From assembly GCA_950022655.1 (NCBI GenBank), contig OX465587.1, positions 24,307,716 to 24,371,715 on the forward strand: a stretch of DNA of 64,000 nucleotides, read 5' to 3'. The first letter of the stretch is position 1; the number at the start of each line of letters is the position of its first letter. The position numbers and the translations under genes are program-made. The stretch comes from Alentia gelatinosa (lineage: Eukaryota > Annelida > Polychaeta > Phyllodocida > Polynoidae). Positions 11,925-24,100 of this stretch are shown one piece after another. The notes under the pieces are model-generated. The model saw only the letters and a list, made by a program, of their open reading frames with translations. It did no database searches and was not told the origin of the DNA.

Positions 11925-13400
11925 TCATGTGTCATATGACTGGGTCCTACTGCAGCAGTCGGTTACCCGGAACTGGTTGTATTTTACACAAATGTCACAT
12001 GTATAAAACAACCATTGACGCATGTCCTTTACCTCAAATAAAAATGTACCATATACACATTTTCCCTCAATACAAAGAAATGTGTTTGTAAATAAAAGAT
12101 CGTAGAAATAATTCCTGTCAAAACATACATCAACAAACGCATCTTTTAAAAAGTTTAGTAGGAGGCGGTGATCCACCCCGTCGAGAGCCCCCGCGTTGGT
12201 GGTTTAATGGAGGACATGCGGATCTCGGCGGTTCAGAGTGTGACGAGTCACGGGCACGGCTAGTCACCGAGTGAAGCGCCATACCACTGAGTTTTTCCTT
12301 CTTGATCAGAAGCCTGCGATCTAATCAACAGACAAGCCGCGTGCTGTTATTGGTGCTGCTGATACTACACGAACCCGCCATGGACGGGCTTACAGGTAGG
12401 TCGCTCCTAGTACCTGACAAGGTGTGTTGTGAATCGTGAGAGGTGTGGTCTTTAGTGTACAGGTGTATTTATAGTCTAGCCGCTAGCACCTACATGGGGG
12501 TATTGCGTATGCAAACTTCTAGCGCGTATTAATGCCCTCTCTTGACATACTTATGTAATCAGCTACCTTTACCACTACGAACAGCGTATTTGGCCGACTT
12601 TCGATAGTTTTTAGGACCCACTCAGAGTCAAATTGCTAGAGATTTATCCCACATCCAGAGGTTTCTTAAACCCCACTCCCTCTGTATCATGAATTAAACG
12701 TAGAAATAGGATTTAATCTTTAATTTTTGAATACTGACCCGGACTGAGTTTCTACAAGTCATCCCAAATGACACACATCGCGGGTTAATATGACTCTCAC
12801 TTCTCATGGATAGCTCTACTACACTGCACTCTGTTATTTACAAAGAGGGGTCAAATCCTGTAAGTTGGGTTCAGGACAACAATCCAGTCCCTGTTTCCGG
12901 TTCGTAGCATACCCGCGACAGGACTACCCTGTCACTGGAAATACAGCTTTCATATAAAGGTCACACTGCCAAGTGGGTAACAGTAGCATACATGGAAATA
13001 TATAGATATGTATGTCGTGACCGCCTTTAGAACAGCAAAGTGTAGGCATTTTTCATGATATTATACTTTTTCATCGAAATAGCTTCGATAATGAAATAGC
13101 GACGGGTAAAACCATCTTGGCGCTTGTCCAGAAACCGTAGTCAGCCAAGCGCATCACCACCCCCCCCCCTTCGCCATCACAGCGCCCTCACAGGGAGACA
13201 CCGTAGATTCTCACGTCCTCATGTTGTCACTGGGGAGATTACTGACCTGTGACCATGTATAGGTCTTTTTATCCTACCCCTCATATAAATCTCCATAGAC
13301 TTAACATGGTGTGACTGTATGCCACGGTTATGCCATATAAGATTTATATGCCACGGATGACATATGCAATTAAAAACATGTGACCGGGTAAGATAAAATC
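11925..13400. other. gene-less stretch
   Basis: No supported gene. A GC-rich patch at 12170-12310 looks faintly tRNA-derived on the minus strand but does not fold into a convincing tRNA. A poly-C run lies near 13159. Confidence 0.4.
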
Positions 13401-13401
13401 T

Positions 13402-13541
13402 AAACGTCACTCAATTTCATATAATTGTTTACATGGCGTTCATTGTCTTCTGCTACAGATATCACTCAGCTTCGCTTCGTGATATCATTCCGCAAAGACA
13501 ACTCACGCCATATAAACAATCATATGAAATTTCGTGACGTT
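13402..13541. mobile_element. hairpin (palindromic) MITE, ~140 bp
   Basis: The sequence is a long imperfect palindrome. The left arm AAACGTCACTCAATTTCATAT pairs with the right arm ending ATGAAATTTCGTGACGTTT. Inner arms (GTTTACATGGCG with CGCCATATAAAC) and a core of GATATCA...TGATATC also pair. There is no coding capacity. Confidence 0.7.
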
Positions 13542-14166
13542 TCTTGATAATATGGGAGGAGATGCTGACTCACCTACTTTCCATTTCTGATATTTACTAC
13601 AACAATTTACCAACCTTAACCAAAGCCTGCTGATCTTTGGATAATAATGGATAAGTGACCCGAAAACTTATGAAGATATAGAATTTTTTTTAGAATACAA
13701 GCCCCCAATTTCAAACACAAGATTTGAAAAAAAGCTTCTGGTTCTAGAAATTTAGAAAAAATAATGTATTAGCGACCTGAAAACTTATGAAGATATAGTT
13801 AGCAATCACTCTGCATAATTCCTAATGAACACAATCCTAATTGAAAATCAATGATATATTTAATTTCATTTATTTTAGCAGTAGTATAGAAAGGACATGA
13901 TACAATAAGCGTCATGTTGTAAGGAAATAAGGTGTTAGGTGTACATTTGTGATACGGACATGACCTGAATATTAGGCAGACTACAAATACGGATCTCGTC
14001 GTCACAAATGAATCCTTTGAATGTGATTTAAATAGAAATGTATCCGGGTCATCCCCCTAATTGTCACTTTTTGTGCAGTTCTTGTAAGAGTTCCCTGAAT
14101 CTTTGTGATAACCCATGGTGGAACGAATGTGAGTGTGCACAGACTTGTATACACCCTGGTACATAC

Positions 14167-14311
14167 ACAATATTACCATGATTTCGATCTGAGTGGCCGT
14201 ATTCTCCGCGTAGTTGACGCGTAGTAATAATCCGAGCGATAGCGAGGAGTATTGCGTAGCGTCAACTACAAGGAGAATACGGCCACACAGATCGAAATTA
14301 TGGTAATGTTG
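14167..14311. mobile_element. hairpin MITE family H, full-length copy
   Basis: Near-perfect ~145-bp palindrome. The left arm (ACAATATTACCATGATTTCG, then GATCTGAGTGGCCGTATTCTCC) is repeated inverted on the right (GGAGAATACGGCCACACAG, then ATCGAAATTATGGTAATGTTGT). The centre carries CGAGCGATAGCGAGG. Two more copies lie at 40416-40510 and 41896-42040. Confidence 0.8.
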
Positions 14312-14774
14312 TATTTATTACTCACTTATATTTAGATTTAAGCAATAAATATGATCGTTAGAAAACTTTTCAACGTAATTAAGAAGTTATGTTTGGGACT
14401 ACTTTCATCTCAAAAATCCGTATCCTCCTAGGAGGGTATGGAGCTCCGTATCCTCCTCAGTAGCGATCTGTAGTCTCCATAGGCTTAGTATGGAGACTCC
14501 GTATCAGGTGGGTAATAAAGGGCATAGATGCTATTCTTTATTGATGACCACTCATTTGTCAATCATATATCATGGTCATGAATATCCATGGATAGATGAC
14601 TGACCCAGTGACCGCCGGGTAATGTCAACCTACACATTGGTCGTTTGGAACTGACTTTGTCATCTGTTTGCTGCCTCAGCGTTGAGCATCCTGGGAAATT
14701 TCAGAAGTGAATCGCTTCCTGCTTTTTTTTCTCAGAATATGCTCGCACGACCTATATGTTGCCTAAAAGTTATA

Positions 14775-15095
14775 ATATAGACTTCCAGCGTGCTGCACCA
14801 ATACTATTCTTTCACAAACTGTGATAGAGTGAAAGGAGTAAGGTACCAGTGCCTCAGTATCAAGCTTGCCAAGCTGACCATGACCAATCACTCAAGACCA
14901 AAATACCTCGACACCCACTGATGCTTGATATGTTTGGACCCTAGAATCAGGCAGTTCCAGAACTGAGAAGTTGACTAAGTACAAATGGGTTATAGAAAAC
15001 TGAATATGACCAAACCTTTTATATTGTTATTCATTTATAACTGCATGCTCATTCATCAATGATGAACATACTATTTGCTCCTAGTTTCCTATATA
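14775..15095 (+). repeat. interspersed repeat family R, copy 1
   Basis: Shares a string of blocks with 35355-35640 and 57845-58163: ATAGACTTCCAGC, CTGC..CAA..CTAT, TGACCAATCACT.AGACC, GACCCACTG.TG.TTGATA, GTTGACTA.GTACAA. Its 3' part GCTCATTCATCAATGATGAAC and CATTTGCTCCTAG is also present at 37630-37672. No coding capacity is seen; possibly a SINE or MITE. Confidence 0.6.
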
Positions 15096-15752
15096 TGTAA
15101 ACACACACACATAGTCGGCGTTAACTTCCCCAATTGAGATATTAATCAAGAGTGTCCCACAATATAGATGTTTATCACCATCTCATGGGCAATTACGAAT
15201 ATATGGGTTTATGACCTATTTAGACATTCATCCTAGTTGTTAAGGAAATGCGATTGGGTATATGTGTTCTCATACCATGTATATACATTGCTCTAGCTCG
15301 GGTTTGTGCATGACTGTCTGTTGACGCAGTGGGCATGAGTAAGTCAGGTAGTGGTATCGCAATTTTATCCCGATAAATCTTGTGCACATATATTAAGAAC
15401 ATATAGATATATGATATTGCACAGGAGACATTGTTTTCTTCAAATTATCCTATTTTTTATTTGTTCAAAATCAGAATTATTGCCATTGATATTTATTTCG
15501 TTACGACATCAGATATTCTGCAAATACCACATGATCACAAACTTATGAAATAGTCCCGGGAAAAATCATTTAATGATAAAGTTTTGGGCCACAGACCACA
15601 ATCACAAACACGAAACGCAGCTAGACTAAAGCCAAGTTGATCAGAATATCATTTTTGCCAGTCCACCAGCCCAATACTGATGTCGAGGCAGTACTCGATC
15701 TCTACTGATCATTGAGATTATCCTCTGTGCGCTTATTCGTGTCCATTAGAGG

Positions 15753-15773
15753 TATATATATATATATATATAT
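15753..15773. repeat. (TA)n tract at the left border of the 4.3 kb element
   Basis: A short TA run abuts the left terminal inverted repeat. The right border has a matching tract at 20083-20128, which is consistent with insertion into TA sequence. Confidence 0.8.
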
Positions 15774-17141
15774 GGTCGATTCTCACGAAAGCGGTGCAAT
15801 TCATGAAAAAATCCAATTGAATGTATCCTATCACCCAATGTTTTATTCAAAAGTAGATAAATTGTAGTTTTTAAGGTAAAAATATTTTTCACTAATCTCT
15901 AATAGGGAGCAAGTAACAGGCAAGTGAATTAGAAAACACAAGCACCTGTCATTCTACGAAACGACACCATATAGCACTATTTTTTAGATGAATTAATACA
16001 TTATAATAGCACATTTGTGTTTTCCTTGAATATTTTGTACAGAATAAAGAATTCCAAGGGAAAAGCAGTATTTCAGATGCTGTTTCTATATTTTTTCAGG
16101 CTCTGGTTAATATTTTTCATAATATATCAGGCCTATGCTCAACTAAAGTTAATGAAAACTGGGCCAAAATTGCAGTTGTAAGGAAAATTTCTATATTCAT
16201 TGAGCATGGGATAGTGTTTTATACCACTGAAAATCAAAGAAAAATAGGAAATCATATAATATTCTCTGGAGAAGGAAGTTATATGGTCGTTTCGTAGAAT
16301 GACAGTCGTTTCGTAGAATGACATAAACATATGTAGCTGGTGTACAGCTATATTTTTCACCTAGTCAAGTTGTTTATGTACAAATATTGTTATTAAGTAA
16401 CTGGTAATCCACTTCTAGGGAATCAAAGTGGGTTTTTTTTCATATAAATCATAACTGTAAATTCCAATTTTTACTCTTTTTCTAACATCTAAAGGTCAAA
16501 TCACTGTCAGTGCCAATCTAGAAAAAGGGGGGGTTAACATGTTTTATGCACTACAGAAGCATCAACAAACACAGGATGTTATATCTTAATATTCTCTGAA
16601 AAGTGAATCCTATGCTTCAAAACAACAAGTTATGTGGCCATTTCATAGAATGACAGTCGTTTCGTAGAATGACATAAACGTGTGTAGCTGGTTTACAGCT
16701 ATACAAGTAATCTAATCCAGTTGTATATGTACAAATTTAGTTATTTAATAACTGCTAATCCTCTCCTAGCAAATGAAAGTGCTTTTTCCTATAAATGATA
16801 GCAGTAAATTTCATTTTGGACTCCTTTTCTGTCAATCTAAAGGTGCTATCACTGTAATTGCTGATTTTACCCTAAAAAGTGAAGGTTACTACCTTTTTCC
16901 CATCACAGAAGTATCTACATACACAGGACATCATGTTCAGAACTTAATCTTTTGTGAATAATTAATCCCCTCCCTCAAAACAACAAGTGATGTGGCCGTT
17001 TCGTAGAATGACAGACACTTTCGTAGAATGACAATAATCTATGTAGCTGGTTTATAGCTCATACATGTCACCAGGCCAAGCAGTATGTTTATAGATTTTG
17101 TTATCAAATAACTACTAATATACTCCTAGTGAATTGAATGT

Positions 17142-18940
17142 TTTAGGACAGTGAGAGCACTGTCAGACAGTATGGGCCATTCAGTATAGGTATGTTGGTA
17201 TTGGTAAATCAGTATTGGTTAATCAGTACTAGCGAGTAGGGTTCAGTCAGTCAGTATTTCCCAGTCAGTACCAGTCAGTCAGTATTGGCTAGTCAGTACC
17301 AGTCAGTTGGTAATGGTCAGATGGTATTGGTCTGTCGGTCTTAGTCCATAGGGATCAGTCACTTGGAATCTGTCAGTCAGTCAGTCAGTATGCCTTTATT
17401 CTTTAGTCAGTATCGATTAGTTAGTATGGTCCAGTCAGTATCGGTCAGTCAATATTGGTAATGGTCAGTCTATATTGCTTAATCAGTACTAGTGAGTAGG
17501 GTTCAGTCAGTCGGTATTGGCCAGTCAGTACCAGTCAGTCAGTATTGGCCAGTCAGTACCAGTCAGTCAGTATTGGCTAGTCAGTATCAGTCAATTGGTA
17601 TTGGTCAGATGGTATTGGTCTGTCGGTCTTAGTCCATAAGGATCAGTCAGTTGGAATCGGTCAGTCAGTCAGTCAGTATGCCTTTATTCTTTAGTCAGTA
17701 TTGATTAGTTAGTACGGTCCAGTCAGTATCGGTCAGACAATATTGGTATTGGTCAGTCTGTATTGTTCAGTCAATAGTGGTATTGGTCAGTCTGTATTGG
17801 TCAGTTTAGATTGATCTGTCAGTATCGGTCAGTTAGTATCAGTCAGTCAGTATGAGTATGTCAGCATTGGCTAGTCAGAATCAGACAGTTGGGTTTTGTC
17901 AGTTGGTATTGTTAAGTTTAAAGAAGAAACCAATGAGTTTGATGCAGAGTGATATGAACGAGGCGACAGCCGAGTGAATATCACACAGCATTCAAACGAG
18001 TTGCAGAATGACTTCTTTGACCAAAACAAGTTGCTTTCTGTATTTATCTCACCCCTGTAAACACTAAAAGAATGGACAACCCACAGGATATAGATTTTGG
18101 TCTGTCAGTTGGTTAGTTAGTATTGGTCATTCAGTATGAGTCTGTCAGTATTAGCCATGCAGTATTTATCAGAATGTATTTGTCAGTCAGTCGGCATTGG
18201 TCAGTCAGTATTGATTTGTCAGTATTGATCAATCTGTATTAGTCAGTTGGTATTGGTCAGTCTGTATCAGTAATTCAGTATTGATCAGTCTTTATTAGTC
18301 AGTTAGTATCAGTCAGTCAGCATTTGTCGGTTGAGATTGGTCGGTCAGTATTGGTCAGTCAGTGTGAGTCAGTATTGGTAGTTGGGACCAATCAGTCAGG
18401 ATTGGTAACAGTCAGTATTGATGTCTCAGGGTTGAGCTAAGGGTTTCTAAATATAGGTCTGTCAGTATTGGTCAGTCAGTATTGGTCTGTCTGTATTGGT
18501 AGTTGGGATCAGTTTGTCAGAATTGGTCAGTCAGAATCAGTCAGTTGGGTTTGGTCAGTTGGTATTGGTCAGTCTGTACCAGTATTGGTCATTTGATTTT
18601 GGTCTGTCAGTTGAGATTGGTTAGTTAGTATTGGTCAGTCAGTGTGAGTGAGTATTGGTAGTTGGAATCGGTCAGTCAGGATTGGTCAGTAAGTATTCAC
18701 CAGTCTGTATTAGTCAGTTAGCATTGGTCAGTCATTGTGAGTCAGTTGAGATTGATCAGGCAGTATTGGTCAGTCAGTGTGAGTCAGTCTGTATTGGTTA
18801 GTCAGTTTTAGTCAGTCAATATTAGTCAGTCAGTCTCGGCCAGTTGGAATGTGTCTGTCAGTATTAGCCAGTCAATATTCTTCAGTCAGTATTGGTCTGT
18901 CATGATCATTATAAGTCAAGATTAGTTAGTCAGTATTGGT
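17142..18940. repeat. CAGTCAGTATTGGT-type minisatellite with higher-order repeats
   Basis: Degenerate CAGT/ATTGGT units run for 1.8 kb. A higher-order block containing AATCAGTACTAG.GAGTAGGG and TATGCCTTTATTCTTTAGTC occurs twice, near 17218 and 17480, with a period of about 265-280 bp. Confidence 0.85.
17922..18024. mobile_element. hairpin MITE-like palindrome nested in the minisatellite
   Basis: AAAGAAGAAACCAATGAGTTTG pairs with the right arm CAAACGAGTTGCAGAATGAC then TTCTTT. The core GAACGAGGCGACAGCCGAGTG resembles the centre of family H. It interrupts the CAGT satellite, so it is the younger insertion. Confidence 0.65.
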
Positions 18941-20079
18941 TTATAAATTAAATTTTTTTACTCTTATTCTATCTCTCTAAATGTACTCTATTAGTGTTAT
19001 TTTACAAAGAAAAGTGAATGTTAGTACCTTTTTCCCAATACAGGAGCCTCTACATACACAGGACATCATGTTTAGAACTTAACATTTTTGGAAAAATGAA
19101 TCCCTGACCTCAAAGTAATTAATTATGGGGCCGTTTCGTAGAATGACAGGTCGTTTCGTAGAATGACATGAACGTTTTTTAACTGGTTTACAGCTATGCA
19201 TGCCACCTGGTCAAGTAGTATGGTTACACATTTTGATATAAACAAACTACTAATCTTCTCTTATCAAATCAAAGCATTTTTTATTCAAAATGATAGCAGT
19301 AAATTTTACTTTTTGACTCTTATTCTGTCTATTGGAACATACTCTCTCTGTTAATGCCTATTTTACAAAGAATAGTGAAAGTTAGTACCTTTTTCCCAAT
19401 CTACATACACAAGACATCATGTTCACAACTTAATATCTTGTTTAAAATTCCATCCCCTCCCTCAAAACAACAAGTTATGTGGCCGTTTCGTAGAATGACA
19501 GGCCGTTTCGTAGAATGACATAAACGTTTTGTAGCTGGGTTACACTTCATACATAGGTAATCTACAAGTCTGCTGCTTTGTAATGGATTTTCTATCAAAG
19601 TAGACATTGTTACAAATGTGTAAATAGTTTTTCTCTCACTAATGTCTAGAAATAAAAATACTACAGGCCTTTTAATATGTCGTTTCGTAGAATGACACAT
19701 AATACCATGGTTGGAGGTGCTTGACTCTTTCTGTTTTCATGTTTAGAGTGTAAGAGAAAATTATTTGGTGTGTACCCTGTTCTGTAGTATAGAGTCTGAA
19801 CTCTGAATATATACAAGTATGGAAATTGAATTATATATTTAAAAACGATTTCTGAGTGTTTACTATGGGTCGTTTCGTAGAATGACACAATTGCTATTAT
19901 TTTCTCTCCTTGACTATGCATATTAAACCAACCCAGATGCTGGAAATTTATATATCAAAAGAACCGCTTTGTTAGGCACCATCATCTAGGAAATAATCGT
20001 TTCTCAGGGATACTAAATTTACAAAAAAAAATAGCATTTTTGATTTTTGCATGAATTGCACCGCTTTCGTGAGAATCGA

Positions 20080-20082
<3 letters not shown>

Positions 20083-20128
<46 letters not shown>
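20083..20128. repeat. (TA)n tract at the right border of the 4.3 kb element
   Basis: About 23 TA units directly after the right terminal inverted repeat. Confidence 0.9.
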
Positions 20129-20129
<1 letters not shown>

Positions 20130-21050
20130 CCGTCTATGTTATACCTACCTGGTTCAATACCTACACGTCGTTTATCTCATATCTGGAACAAGTTTAGCCA
20201 TAGGAGTAACATAAAAATATCATACACACTGATCACCCACGTAAAGTGCCTGTACATGTACTGTGTCATGGTTGCATTGGAGAGATGCGAAATGATGTCA
20301 TAATCAACTGGCCAATCAGCGGCCAGGGTTTGAGGGGGTAAGCAAGACATCAACATTGAGATTTAACCATTCATAACTGGATTTACTTGAGCAATTTGAA
20401 TCATTCTGATATTGTGATGCTATTTAATGAAAGGGGTGAGATAAATCCAGAACCCCATTCGAATCGTAAAATAAACAATATTCCACTCGTTTGGATGTGC
20501 CATAACAGACACTCAGCTGCGTTCAGAACCACGAATCGCATAGAAATAATGAAATCCTCATCCTCTGTACTAAACAGCCACACATGAATTTATTTTCTAA
20601 ATTGAACTGTCAACATGCAGTTAATTTCTGAGAACGTGCTTCGAATAGACATATCGCAAAATTCAAGCTTGATAAAATCAGGTGTACATCATGCTTTATA
20701 TGAGCATTCCACAATTTTGTATATTAGAATTATAGCTATAGTCTGGGAAATAAAATCAATGCTGTCTACATTCACCGGAATGCTGGTTCCGGCTAATTCC
20801 GACCAAAGGAATATGGACAAGGCTATTGAATCTAGATATAACTCGCTGAAAGAATCATTTAACTTAAGATATCTACCCCATGGCACATCGCAAAAAAACT
20901 TCCTTTGTGGACTGAAACGTGCTATTCCCTGAGGTGACTTCGGAAGAGATTTGAATTACGTTCGAGGACGAGCAGAAAAGAATTTTTAATCTTGGATTGT
21001 TTGTATAAAATGATTTCACCCCTGATAAGTGTTATTTATTTATTTTCCAG

Positions 21051-21113
21051 ATAATCATTCTATCATAATCCTCATCATAGTTACCCTAGGATGCTTTACC
21101 TCTATAACTCAAA
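21051..21113 (+). CDS. gene A signal-peptide exon
   Basis: Bounded by TTTTCCAG and GTAAGT. It encodes a hydrophobic stretch ending TSITQ and enters and leaves in phase 1. The initiator codon must lie in an earlier exon. Confidence 0.65.
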
Positions 21114-24100
21114 GTAAGTTGGCTTTATACTGCTAATACATTATTACTTATATTATTTTGATTCTAGGATATTATTTGATATCCCATTATGAGTGGATCA
21201 TTTCTGTATTGACCTTTTCATGAGCACAGACTATCAATGTTATAATGAGCTAACAGCCTCTGCTTCCTTTTTACAGCTGCAGATAACCCTACTCGGTGCT
21301 TCAAGTGTTTCTACTACGAGGCCTCCAATGACAACAACTTTGTTGTTGAGGTATGACTTCACCTGTAGCTCACTATAAATATCATTGTATGATAGTGCTA
21401 GAGCTCAATTGTAATTGTAAAATGATGATTTGGCATATGCTCATCTCTACTGTATATATATATATCCATTTGCTTAGAATGAAGCAATTGTTCTTTGGAA
21501 AATCCTGGAGCCTACTGAAATTAGGGTCTACGGACCCTAGTAGAGATTCCAGAATAAATAACAACTAAAAAAGGGAAAAGAATAACGACTATTTTTAGGG
21601 TGTAGGATATGGGGGCGTGGTGGATTATATGTATCATAGTGGTTTCAAATTAGGTAATTGAAGATAATTCGGCGAAGCGACGTGCATACATTTATACACC
21701 AGATATCACTATCAATCACAACCATGGAGTTTTGAATGATGTAATAAAAATGTTATATATTGATGAAACTGGCATTTGTTACCGGATAGTCATAATAAAA
21801 TTTGCGTGTTGGGGGAACCATATGTTATTGAACTATGAATCCCCTGTGCCAGATCATATTGAGTCTGATCCTGTGATACCTTTTTCATGATGCCTGATGA
21901 GCCATTTCCTGGCGAAACCTTGTTCCCTTTTCCTTCCTAGTATATATTTATTAGCCTAAGAAACTCATAAAAGCAGTGCCTACACCTATGAACTCTATTT
22001 TGGGTTTATGGTACAGATTTGTTTGTTCCAAAAATATCCAGGGAAATAAGTATGACTCTGACACTATTATGCCACAGTCAGCGCACACCATGGTAACAGC
22101 ATTGGGTTTGCTATCAACCATTCCTTCATGCATGGAAGCATCATCATGGAATTCGGTAGATTTACAAGCCACGTCATTTTCAACATACTTATAGAAAATG
22201 TTTCTGATTTTAGCAACTCTTGAAGTTACTTAGTAGCGCTGGTCATGAGGAGTGCAAGATGGATAATCCGAACCAGGATAAATTCGATGTAGATGTAGTG
22301 ACTTGCCCTCCATCGGTAGACAGCAGTAAGATTAACAAGTGTGGTTTAGTCAGTGGACGAGTGACTACCACCTATAAAGGTAAGCACAAATCTGTGTGAT
22401 GATTAGTGAAGACATTGTGCTCTTCAAATGTTATTATTTATTGATCATTTATAGGAACACAGAAACACACCTTACGAAAATATCTTTATTTTATGATAAG
22501 ATCATAGCGATTTAATTTTTTTTTATTTATTAAAAAGGAAATTGTGGTAGAGTGGGGAGGTTGTGCTTATTATATTACACCTTGAAAGATATAAAGATAA
22601 ACACGTTGTTAAGCAAATCTAAATAAACCAAAACTAAATAGTAAAAGTGATGATGAAGATATTCTGAATTGAAATGTAGCAGCCTACGGTGTAAACTATA
22701 GAATGGTGGTTCAATGTATGTTGTCATGCAATTCAAATGTGGCTTTTCGTTCAGGATTCACTGTTCACTGGGATACCACCGTGCGGGACTGTGTTCTGGT
22801 GCCCAAAGGCAACCCTGAGTTCAGTGGATGTAAGCAGGGCACCACCATCTCTGAACCCGTTAAATACTTACTGGATGAAGTGGCAACTAAAGCGAAAGAG
22901 TTCAATATTGATGCCACCGTCGAGTTTTCCGGGGAGACGTGCTACGATCCCACCAATGCATATAGTATGTATTTCAAGTCTATCATTATAAGAGAAGAGC
23001 ATTAGTTTTAGGTATTTTAGATAGGAGTCTCCAGTAAGACTGCTGAAGTTTATTATATATTCGTAAAATTAGGTTATTGAACAATAAAAACCCACAATGT
23101 GTAGCAGAAGTTTCCTTGGTAACCTAATGAAGGTATATAAGCTAGTGACTCTCCCACAACAGCTCATTATCCATCTGGTCCCTTAAGAAGGCTGACAAGG
23201 CTGAAACTAGTAGGACAATAATTGAGATGATCACAACTTGAACTATTGAACAGCTTGTACGAACAATAAGTGTAACAATAAGAATACGGGTACACTTATT
23301 GAGAAGTCATGAGAAGTGTTTTGGTTAGTGGCTATTTAACATCATGAACATTAAAAAGATCTGGTAGCAATAATAAGATTTGTTAACAAGATGTGTTTAT
23401 ATTAATGACTGATATTTTACTCAGCTCCGTATTTGAGTTGGTCGTCCGTGCATTTAGTCCTTATAACTAAGGAACAGCAGCATGTAGCTCTAAAATCAAT
23501 TGAAATTAAAAATAATACTTCAGCGGATGTTAAACTAACCGTTTATAATGGTCGTCTTTCAGTTGAGGAGGCGCCGCTGCAGTGTGTAAGCTGCACTCGC
23601 CGCGTGGTGGAGTCAAGCCATGGTCTTACCGATACGGTTCTAAGCCTGTTCACGAAGCTCAGTGACCACGAATGTCTGATGGAAAATCCCGATGACAAAT
23701 ACGAGCTGGGCAGCAGAATATGCCCTTATCCTGCCCAGGGCAACAAAGCTGCCTGTGGGATCATCGGCGGTGAAGTGAGCGGTTCTGCCCGTGAGTCTAG
23801 TTTATGGATATTTCACGTAGGAAATAGTGCTTACAGCAACTTCCAAAATGGTACTTTACTAGGAGCATGTGATAGTATCTAAAAGCATTCAACAAGTTAT
23901 AGCATTTTGGATTTTTCTGTTCCAATGATTTAAATAATCATTAACGGATTACAACAGTAAACATTTCCATATTGATGTTTTCTATTTAGAAATCTTTAAA
24001 AAAGAAATTGATTTGACACTTGATATGATACTCGTAATGGGGTGTTTTTGGTTATTTGGTGTTTTATAATGATAACAGCCAAGTGGCAATTTCATACTGA

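Larger units (their letters stand above)
16270..19560. repeat. ~350-bp tandem monomers split by the minisatellite
   Basis: Monomers begin near 16276, 16626, 16981, 19128 and 19480. Shared blocks are CAACAAGTTATGTGGCCGTT, GTAGCTGGTTTACAGCTATA, the GATAGCAGTAAATTT-like block, and CTACATACACAGGACATCAT. The CAGT minisatellite at about 17142-18940 interrupts the third monomer. Confidence 0.7.
15948..19888. repeat. dispersed 19-bp motif GTCGTTTCGTAGAATGACA within the element
   Basis: Copies, often paired head-to-tail about 19 bp apart, start near 16286, 16305, 16637 (variant), 16656, 16995, 17014 (variant), 19130, 19150, 19492, 19502, 19679 and 19869. One inverted copy lies at 15949. The motif resembles the terminal repeat segment CCGCTTTCGTGAGAATCGAC with a few deletions, so these may be internal protein-binding repeats. 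Confidence 0.75.
15773..20082. mobile_element. 4.3 kb non-autonomous element with 33-bp perfect terminal inverted repeats
   Basis: The left end (15773-15805, TGGTCGATTCTCACGAAAGC and on to CATG) is an exact reverse complement of the right end (20050-20082). Both ends lie inside TA tracts, fitting a TA target site. There is no transposase frame. The interior holds about 350-bp satellite-like monomers, roughly 13 copies of a ~19-bp motif, a long CAGT-rich minisatellite and a nested hairpin. Open frames inside are by-products of these repeats. Confidence 0.8.

Noticed and set aside
12180..12310. tRNA-like sequence on the minus strand
   Set aside because: No proper acceptor stem or anticodon arm could be drawn.
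16286..19888. Regularly repeated ~19-bp motifs suggestive of a CRISPR array
   Set aside because: Spacing is irregular (paired about 19 bp apart, then about 350 bp), the intervening sequence is itself repeated, and the host is a metazoan.
19401..19921. Overlapping minus-strand frames of 99 and 86 codons
   Set aside because: They only read through the transposon's internal repeats (motifs such as SFYETT and CHSTKR) and have no independent support.
20615..20932. 105-codon plus-strand frame as start exon of gene A
   Set aside because: It ends in a stop, has no signal-peptide character, and offers no phase-1 donor that would join 21051.
23100..23260. Penelope-like or LINE UTR fragment (AAGAAGGCTGACAAGGCTG then AAAC)
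   Set aside because: Resembles such leaders only loosely; no reverse transcriptase nearby.
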